This document shows positions 8,214 to 13,049 of a stretch of 13,049 nt of DNA, one piece after another. Source of the DNA: Rickettsia endosymbiont of Diachasma alloeum. GTDB taxonomy: Bacteria > Pseudomonadota > Alphaproteobacteria > Rickettsiales > Rickettsiaceae. Numbering within the stretch: position 1 is the first letter of the stretch; every line of letters begins with the position of its first letter. The position numbers and the translations under genes are program-made. Below the pieces are notes generated by a model. That model was not told where the DNA came from and did no database searches. It saw only the letters and a program-made list of their open reading frames with translations. The stretch is from NCBI GenBank assembly GCA_020404485.1, contig DYDT01000110.1, forward strand, positions 1 through 13,049, given 5' to 3'.

Positions 8214-9066
8214 AGGGTTAGGTAGAGGCTTGTCTTCATTATTAGGTGAAGATGTTATATCTATAGAAAAAGAAAATTTAGAAATAGTACAAATCGTAAA
8301 TATTGATAGAATAAAACCAAATGAAAATCAGCCTAGAAAGCATTTTGAATATGATAAAATAAAAGAATTATCGGATTCTATATTAAATAATGGTTTACTA
8401 CAGCCTATTATTATTGATAATAGTTTTCAAATTATAGCAGGTGAAAGACGCTGGCGTGCATGTAAATTAGCAAAAATTTCTGAGATACCAGTAATTATAA
8501 AAAATTTAGATGCTAAAGAGAGTATGGAAATAGCATTAATTGAGAACATACAAAGATCGGATTTAACAGTCATGGAAGAAGCTCGAGGCTTTAAATATTT
8601 GGTGGAAAATTTTGGTTACACGGCAGAAAAACTAGCAGAAAGACTTGGTAAAAGCCGTAGTCATATAGCTAATTTGTTAAGGCTCAATAATTTACCACAA
8701 TCTATCCAAAATAAATTAGATGAAAATACACTTAGTATGGGTCATGCTAGATGCTTAATAAATCATGAGTATGCAGAAGTAATAGCAAATCATGTTATAG
8801 ATAATGATTTAAATGTACGTCAAACAGAGGAGCTAGTAAGACAATGGTCTCAAAATGAATATACGAAGTATTCTGATAATAATAAGCTAGGAAAACGTCT
8901 TTTTAAACAAAGAACAGAAAATGACGACTTGCAGTCATTAGTAAAAGTTTTGTCAGAAAAATTTAATATAAAAGTGACAATAGAGAATTATTCTTTAGGA
9001 GGAAAGTTAATATTCCATTATAAAGATTTAAAAGAATTAGATAAAATTTTGTTAGAGTTAAGTTAA
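8203..9066 (+). CDS. parB: chromosome partitioning protein ParB (Spo0J)
   Basis: ParB is a CTP-binding DNA clamp that loads at parS and spreads, giving ParA its cargo. From ATG 8203 the protein has 287 residues and opens MKNKGLGRGLSSLLGED, the typical ParB start that contains the ParA-stimulating basic segment. An in-frame ATG at 8116 would add 29 residues encoded wholly inside parA, with no resemblance to ParB, so 8203 is preferred. The CTP-pocket motif GERRWRACK is at 80-88, ENIQRSDL at 114-121, and the helix-turn-helix with LAERLGKSRSHIANLLRL near 144-161. A C-terminal dimerisation domain ends the protein. A purine-rich GGGAAG lies just upstream of the ATG. The frame is intact. Confidence 0.96.
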   Translation: MKNKGLGRGLSSLLGEDVISIEKENLEIVQIVNIDRIKPNENQPRKHFEYDKIKELSDSILNNGLLQPIIIDNSFQIIAGERRWRACKLAKISEIPVIIKNLDAKESMEIALIENIQRSDLTVMEEARGFKYLVENFGYTAEKLAERLGKSRSHIANLLRLNNLPQSIQNKLDENTLSMGHARCLINHEYAEVIANHVIDNDLNVRQTEELVRQWSQNEYTKYSDNNKLGKRLFKQRTENDDLQSLVKVLSEKFNIKVTIENYSLGGKLIFHYKDLKELDKILLELS

Positions 9067-9086
9067 TACAAGGAAATAAATAATTT

Positions 9087-10754
9087 ATGTCATCTCAATA
9101 TATTTATGAAATAAATGGTTTAAGCAAAACTATAAACGGTAAGAAAATTTTAAAAGAAACAAATTTATCTTTTTTACAAAGTGCTAAAATTGGAATAATA
9201 GGACCAAATGGAGTAGGTAAGTCTACTTTATTAAAAATTATGGCAGGTATAGATAAGGAATTTGATGGTAAAGCAATGGCAGCACTAAATATAAAAGTAG
9301 GCTATTTACCTCAAGAACCGCATCTTAATCCAAATAAAAATGTATTTAATAATATCATGGAAGGTCTGCATGAGAAAAAGAAACTTATCGATGAATTTAA
9401 TGAAATAAGTAATAAGCTAGCTACTGAAATTACTGATGAAGAAATGAATCAACTTTTTAACAAACAGGCAGAATTACAAGAAAAAATAGATAATTGTGAT
9501 GCGTGGGATTTAGAGCGGGAAATAGAAATTGCAATGCTAGCATTGCGTTGCCCATCAAAAGAGGCAAATATTAATGAAATTTCTGGAGGAGAAAAAAGAA
9601 GAGTTGCTTTATGTAAACTTCTTTTAGAGAAACCTGATATGTTATTACTTGATGAGCCGACAAATCATTTAGATGCAGAGTCAGTTTCTTGGCTTGAGAA
9701 CTATCTTAAAGAATATAAAGGTACTGTAATAGTTATTACACATGATCGCTATTTTTTAGATAATGTTACAGAATGGATATTAGAAATAGATAGAGGTCAT
9801 TGTGTACCGTGGAAGTCAAATTATAGTTCATGGTTGGAACAAAAACAAGAAAAATTGGCTCTAGAAAGCAAAGAAGAAGACGATAGAAAAAAACAATTAA
9901 ATCGTGAACTAGAATGGATTCGTCAAACTCCAAAAGCAAGGCAGCCTAAAAATAAAGCTCGTATTACTGCTTATCAAGAGTTGTTCAACAAACAGCAGGA
10001 ACAAAAAAGTGATCCTACTCAAATAATTGTACCTAATGGTCCGCGTCTTGGTGATTTAGTTATTGAAGCAGAACATATAGCCAAAAAATACAATGATAAA
10101 ATGCTCTTATCGGATTTTAGTTTTAAAGTTCCACGTGGAGCGATTGTAGGAATAATTGGACCAAATGGTGCAGGTAAAACTACATTATTTAATATTATTA
10201 CAGGTAAAGTAGAACCTGATAAAGGCTCTATTAAAATTGGTTCAACAGTAAAATTAGGATATGTTGACCAATCGCGTGATCATTTAGATGGTAATAAAAC
10301 TGTTTGGGAAGAAATTGCAGAAGGATTAGATGAATTGCAGCTTGGTAGCAGAATAGTTAAAAGTAGAGCATATTGTGCAGCTTTTAACTTTAGAGGAGGT
10401 GATCAGCAAAAGAAAGTTGGACAGCTTTCTGGAGGAGAGCGTAATAGAGTGCATTTAGCAAAATTATTAAAAGAAGGGGCAAATGTTATATTGTTAGATG
10501 AACCATCTAATGACTTAGATATTGACACGTTAAGAGCTCTTGAAGATGCAATTTTAGATTTCGCAGGTTGTGTATTAGTAATTAGTCATGACAGGTGGTT
10601 TTTAGATAGGATAGCTACTCACATTATTGCGTATGATATAAAAGGTAATGCCACTTGGTTTGAAGGAAATTATCAGGATTATCACGAGTATATGTTAAAA
10701 ATAAACGGAGAAAATACTTTAAACCCAAAATATAAGCATAAAAAATTAATTTAA
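9087..10754 (+). CDS. ettA: energy-dependent translational throttle protein EttA (ABC-F ATPase)
   Basis: EttA binds the ribosomal E site and gates the first rounds of elongation according to the ADP/ATP ratio. The protein has 555 residues, the same as E. coli EttA. It carries two soluble ABC domains and no membrane segment: Walker A GPNGVGKST (39-47) and GPNGAGKTT (358-366); signatures SGGEKRR (166-172) and SGGERNR (448-454); Walker B with catalytic glutamate in LLLDEPTNHLD (186-196) and ILLDEPSNDLD (468-478). The arm insertion lies around 90-140 and the charged linker around 250-310. It begins 20 bases after parB, with AAGGA upstream. In a cell that buys ATP from its host through Tlc, an energy-sensing translation brake is a natural partner, though this link is inference. 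Confidence 0.93.
   Translation: MSSQYIYEINGLSKTINGKKILKETNLSFLQSAKIGIIGPNGVGKSTLLKIMAGIDKEFDGKAMAALNIKVGYLPQEPHLNPNKNVFNNIMEGLHEKKKLIDEFNEISNKLATEITDEEMNQLFNKQAELQEKIDNCDAWDLEREIEIAMLALRCPSKEANINEISGGEKRRVALCKLLLEKPDMLLLDEPTNHLDAESVSWLENYLKEYKGTVIVITHDRYFLDNVTEWILEIDRGHCVPWKSNYSSWLEQKQEKLALESKEEDDRKKQLNRELEWIRQTPKARQPKNKARITAYQELFNKQQEQKSDPTQIIVPNGPRLGDLVIEAEHIAKKYNDKMLLSDFSFKVPRGAIVGIIGPNGAGKTTLFNIITGKVEPDKGSIKIGSTVKLGYVDQSRDHLDGNKTVWEEIAEGLDELQLGSRIVKSRAYCAAFNFRGGDQQKKVGQLSGGERNRVHLAKLLKEGANVILLDEPSNDLDIDTLRALEDAILDFAGCVLVISHDRWFLDRIATHIIAYDIKGNATWFEGNYQDYHEYMLKINGENTLNPKYKHKKLI
10127..10142 (+). promoter_or_regulatory. best parS-like ParB-binding candidate, inside ettA
   Basis: The 16-mer AGTTCCACGTGGAGCG contains a perfect 10-bp palindrome, TTCCACGTGGA without its last base, centred on CACGTG. 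It matches the alphaproteobacterial-type parS TGTTCCACGTGGAACA at 13 of 16 positions. It encodes KVPRGA ahead of the second Walker A motif of EttA. It lies about 1.1 kb downstream of the parB stop codon, within the short distance of parAB where parS sites often occur. Confidence 0.4.
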
Positions 10755-10756
10755 AT

Positions 10757-11032
10757 ATGTCACTAACACAAACATTAATAGTTTTATTTATAGGATTGTT
10801 TGTAATAAAACCTGGTGATATTCCGATGCTTATTAGGCAAATAAAACAAATCAAATCTTATTTTAGTAATGTTGGTTCATCAGAAGTGGAACAATTAAAT
10901 TTCTACATACAAAAAATTATTAATATAGAGGGATACTATGATGGTGACTATAATTTAGCTGCAATGAAAGAAAAGTATAATAAATTAGTCAAATCAGTTA
11001 TAAATAATGATTTAAACAATATTAATGAATAA
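10757..11032 (+). CDS. small membrane-anchored protein resembling TatA/TatB
   Basis: This 91-residue protein opens with one hydrophobic helix, TLIVLFIGLFVI (6-17), then KPGDIPMLIRQIKQIKSYFS (18-37), an amphipathic basic helix after a Pro-containing hinge. That is the architecture of TatA/TatB, where a short N-terminal anchor is followed by a hinge of the GPxxLP type and an amphipathic helix. Here the Gly-Pro of the hinge is replaced by Lys-Pro-Gly. The rest is acidic and polar, with no motif I know. It starts 2 bases after the ettA stop codon, so it is probably translated with it. It could be a divergent TatB or an uncharacterised Rickettsia family; I do not assign a gene name. Confidence 0.7.
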   Translation: MSLTQTLIVLFIGLFVIKPGDIPMLIRQIKQIKSYFSNVGSSEVEQLNFYIQKIINIEGYYDGDYNLAAMKEKYNKLVKSVINNDLNNINE

Positions 11033-11055
11033 TACAGTTAAACATTTTTTGGTGC

Positions 11056-11098
11056 ATTTTATCTATTACTTAAAGCTGCATTGCAAATAAGATAAAAT
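11056..11098 (+). terminator. AT-rich stem-loop after the par-ettA run
   Basis: ATTTTATCT (11056-11064) pairs exactly with AGATAAAAT (11090-11098) around a 25-base loop. It lies 23 bases after the stop codon of the TatB-like gene and overlaps the -35 region proposed for secG. A poor T tail follows, so termination is only possible, not clear. Confidence 0.25.
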
Positions 11099-11109
11099 TA
11101 TTATATAAT
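11081..11109 (+). promoter_or_regulatory. sigma-70 promoter candidate for secG-kdsA
   Basis: A perfect -10 box TATAAT (11104-11109) lies 17 bases downstream of TTGCAA (11081-11086), which matches four of six bases of the -35 consensus. The predicted start near 11116 would give secG a leader of about 27 bases. This 110-base gap is the first sizeable one after the packed ndk-ettA run, a sensible place for a new promoter. Confidence 0.5.
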
Positions 11110-11142
11110 CCCTTAAAACAATACCAATGGTTATTTTATATT

Positions 11143-11445
11143 ATGTTAGACATACTTCTTTTTGTACATATTACTATCGCAATATTATTGATTATAGTTA
11201 TTCTAATGCAACGTAGCGGTTCAGATGGAATTAGCAGTATAAGCGGTGGGGGAAATATGGGAGTGATCAGTGCTAAAACAGCAAATAATTTTCTTACTAA
11301 GAGCACTGTAATACTTGCGTCATTATTTTTAATAAATGCAATAATACTTGCTAATCTTTCTTCTCAGAAGAAACCGGATTTAGTATCTAAAATCAATGAA
11401 ATTGAAGAAAATCAAATAGACAATAGTCTGCCTATAGCTAAATAA
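11143..11445 (+). CDS. secG: preprotein translocase subunit SecG
   Basis: SecG is the small helper of the SecYEG channel. The 100-residue protein has the family layout: helix one (about 3-21, [20 protein letters not shown]), a conserved glycine-rich cytoplasmic loop with [18 protein letters not shown] (22-39), and helix two (about 53-70). The tail (75-100) is acidic and poorly conserved. No gene overlaps it. kdsA begins 16 bases later in the same direction. In many alphaproteobacteria pyrG separates secG and kdsA; here it does not. Confidence 0.93.
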   Translation: MLDILLFVHITIAILLIIVILMQRSGSDGISSISGGGNMGVISAKTANNFLTKSTVILASLFLINAIILANLSSQKKPDLVSKINEIEENQIDNSLPIAK

Positions 11446-11461
11446 ATTGTAATAAAAAATT

Positions 11462-12289
11462 ATGCAAAAAATAATAAAGTTAAAAGATTTAAAGATAGGC
11501 AATAATTTACCTTTTACTTTGATTGCTGGACCCTGTCAAATTGAGGGGCTAGATCACGCTTTGTTTATGGCAGAAGAACTTATTAAATTAACTACTAAAC
11601 TTAATATTCCATTTATATATAAATCTTCTTTTGATAAAGCTAATAGAACTTCTATAAATGGTGCTAGAGGTCTTGGAATTAATAAAGGATTGGAAGTTTT
11701 AGCAGAAGTAAAAAGAGCATTCAACTGCCCTATAGTTACTGATGTTCATAATGAAAATCAATGTGCTGAGGTAGCTAAAATAGTTGACATGTTACAAATC
11801 CCAGCATTTTTGTGCAGGCAAACAGATTTACTTCAGGCTGCAGCTGTAACCGGAAAAATAGTAAATGTTAAAAAGGGACAGTTTCTAGCTCCTTGGGATA
11901 TGAAAAATGTACACAAGAAGTTAGAATCGTTTGGAGCAAAAGACATATTATTAACAGAGCGTGGTACATGTTTTGGTTATAATAATTTAGTATCCGATAT
12001 GCGTAGTCTTGCGGTAATGGCTGAACTAAATGCTCCTATAATTTTTGACGCTACTCACTCTGTGCAGCAACCCGGTGGGCTTGGAGGAAGCACTGGAGGA
12101 GAGCGTAAATATGTAGAATTGCTTGCGAAAGCTGCGGTTGCAGTAGGGGTTGCTGGTCTCTATATGGAAGTACACCAAGATCCGGATAATGCTCCAAGCG
12201 ATGGTCCATGCATGATTAGGTTAGATAATTTAGAGCGTGTCCTTACAAAGCTCAAAAAATATGATGTAATTACTAAAGAAAAACAGTAA
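11462..12289 (+). CDS. kdsA: 3-deoxy-8-phosphooctulonate (Kdo-8-P) synthase, metal-dependent class
   Basis: KdsA condenses phosphoenolpyruvate with arabinose-5-phosphate to form Kdo-8-phosphate, the first committed step to the Kdo of LPS. At 275 residues it is full length. KSSFDKANR (54-62), [11 protein letters not shown] (114-124), [12 protein letters not shown] (135-146), [13 protein letters not shown] (165-177) and DATHSVQ (196-202) are conserved. The residue that separates the two enzyme classes is Cys25 in IAGPCQIE, where metal-independent enzymes such as E. coli's have Asn. Together with H199, E236 and D247 it makes the metal site of the Aquifex-type enzyme. The stop codon overlaps the next start as TAATG. 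Confidence 0.97.
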   Translation: MQKIIKLKDLKIGNNLPFTLIAGPCQIEGLDHALFMAEELIKLTTKLNIPFIYKSSFDKANRTSINGARGLGINKGLEVLAEVKRAFNCPIVTDVHNENQCAEVAKIVDMLQIPAFLCRQTDLLQAAAVTGKIVNVKKGQFLAPWDMKNVHKKLESFGAKDILLTERGTCFGYNNLVSDMRSLAVMAELNAPIIFDATHSVQQPGGLGGSTGGERKYVELLAKAAVAVGVAGLYMEVHQDPDNAPSDGPCMIRLDNLERVLTKLKKYDVITKEKQ

Positions 12290-12606
12290 TGATAATCTAC
12301 AAAGAATTTGATAATGTTGAGCTACGTTCAGGAACAATTACTAAAGTAGAAGAGTTTACAAGAGCCAAAAAGCCGGCATTTAAAGTTTGGGCTGATTTTG
12401 GTAAAGAAATCGGAATTTTACAAACATCAGCACAAATAACAAAGCATTATACCTCTCAAGAATTAATAGGCAAATCCATAGTCGGCTAAAGAATATTACT
12501 GGCTTCTTATCTCAATTTTTATTAGTAGGGTTTCCTGATATCTAATAATGATATATGTTTAGTCACGATTGATCCTAAAGTACCTAATGGTCAAAAATTG
12601 TGCTAA
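12289..12606 (+). pseudogene. CsaA-type tRNA-binding-domain protein, decayed
   Basis: The first 66 codons encode a tRNA_bind-type OB fold like CsaA or the C-terminal domain of MetRS: VELRSGTITKVEEF, KPAFKVWADFG, then EIGILQTSAQITKHYT and ELIGKSIVG. TAA at 12487 ends the reading. The remainder persists in other frames. From 12489 the next frame reads KNITGFLSQFLLVGFPD (to 12539), and from 12541 the original frame reads SNNDICLVTIDPKVPNGQKLC and then TAA at 12604-12606. That matches the expected family C-terminus (GF..E/QVLVLG, ..VPNG.K). About six residues between SIVG and KNI are missing, so the damage is a deletion of roughly 20 bases plus a one-base insertion near 12540. CsaA relatives are about 110 residues long, so all parts are accounted for. 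The start overlaps kdsA by one base. Confidence 0.8.
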
Positions 12607-12878
12607 AACTTAAAACTCTCCTCAAATTAATCGTATTCATTAGTATATTTTTGTTTATTTATATTTTGCAATGGCAAAGTCCTAAAGTAAATAATGAGGT
12701 AACTGAAGATATAGGAAAGTGTTTATATAAAAGCAATTATAAGAGTCTCGAAATTAATTCTTTAGAAATGGTATTTAATATTTCCTATATCCCGAATGCT
12801 CCAAGAAATTGTTTTAATCCATCTTTTCCTATTATTCATATTAAGCTTAAGCAAGTGTTAGCAACGGAAGTCAAATGA
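12600..12878 (+). CDS. short membrane-anchored protein, probably truncated by an IS
   Basis: A 92-codon frame from GTG 12600 encodes one strong N-terminal hydrophobic helix (about residues 7-24, ending FIYILQW), then a polar part with two cysteines and PNAPRNCFNPSFPI (65-78). The shape is that of a bitopic inner-membrane protein facing the periplasm, or an uncleaved signal anchor. I recognise no family. The GTG overlaps the end of the csaA-type remnant and has no obvious Shine-Dalgarno sequence, so the true start is uncertain. If the IS21-like element begins at TGT 12856, the last seven residues (VLATEVK, part or all) and the stop codon come from the element, and this is the front piece of a broken longer gene. 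Confidence 0.45.
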   Translation: MLKLKTLLKLIVFISIFLFIYILQWQSPKVNNEVTEDIGKCLYKSNYKSLEINSLEMVFNISYIPNAPRNCFNPSFPIIHIKLKQVLATEVK

Positions 12879-12904
12879 TACAGAGCAACGGATAAAAATT
12901 GATA

Positions 12905-12907
<3 letters not shown>
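12860..12907 (+). repeat. two 24-base direct repeats in the IS terminus
   Basis: Copy 1 (12860-12883) and copy 2 (12884-12907) are adjacent and match at 19 of 24 positions: AGCAACGGA at the start and TGATACAG at the end are identical, and the middle varies. This is the arrangement expected for repeated transposase-binding sites near an IS21 end. Confidence 0.6.

Positions 12908-13049
<142 letters not shown>

Noticed and set aside
5019..10754. A replication origin near the gid-par cluster
   Set aside because: Although this gene order is origin-linked in many bacteria, I see no dnaA, no cluster of DnaA boxes and no long AT-rich intergenic region; the genes overlap or nearly touch.
10624..10854. 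Minus-strand 76-codon frame across the ettA end and the TatB-like gene
   Set aside because: It overlaps two better-supported genes and shows no family signature.
12289..12489. A stand-alone 66-residue protein after kdsA
   Set aside because: The missing C-terminal half of the same family is readable downstream in shifted frames, so this is the front part of a decayed gene.

Overview
The window is AT-rich DNA from the chromosome of an obligate intracellular alphaproteobacterium, almost certainly a Rickettsia. The strongest evidence is a full-length ADP/ATP translocase (Tlc) next to a GlpT-type sugar-phosphate carrier, combined with strong A/T bias in codon use, short intergenic spacers and genes in visible decay.

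Layout. Positions 1-79 hold the possible 3' end of an unrecognised plus-strand gene. Positions 80-316 have no convincing gene but contain several AT-rich hairpins; two of them form the 3' end of a minus-strand gene (317-694) for a small exported, probably coiled-coil protein. Divergent from it lies prmA (731-1644), whose first ~20 codons are separated from the rest by a frameshift. Next come tlc (1717-3213, behind a near-consensus sigma-70 promoter) and glpT (3276-4565), which import host ATP and host glycerol-3-phosphate. Positions 4593-10754 hold a tightly packed, partly overlapping run: ndk, mnmG, rsmG, parA, parB and ettA. These cover nucleotide balance, tRNA and 16S rRNA modification, chromosome partition and a translation-gating ABC-F ATPase. 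A small TatA/B-like membrane protein gene (10757-11032) follows. After a short promoter region come secG (11143-11445) and kdsA (11462-12289), for protein export and Kdo/LPS synthesis.

The right end is accessory and degraded. A CsaA-type tRNA-binding-domain gene (12289-12606) can be read only across two frame breaks and a small deletion. It is followed by a short ORF for a membrane-anchored protein (12600-12878) whose 3' end runs into the left end of an IS21-family element. The istA gene of that element starts at 12947 and leaves the window.

The items most worth a second look are: the istA leader, where the Shine-Dalgarno sequence is buried in a hairpin and the start codon in a longer competing stem; three parS-like 16-mers inside mnmG, rsmG and ettA, flanking parAB; the prmA and csaA-type frameshifts; and the TatB-like small protein. 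I found no clear new defence or biosynthetic system. Apart from the right end, the window is ordinary core Rickettsia chromosome.
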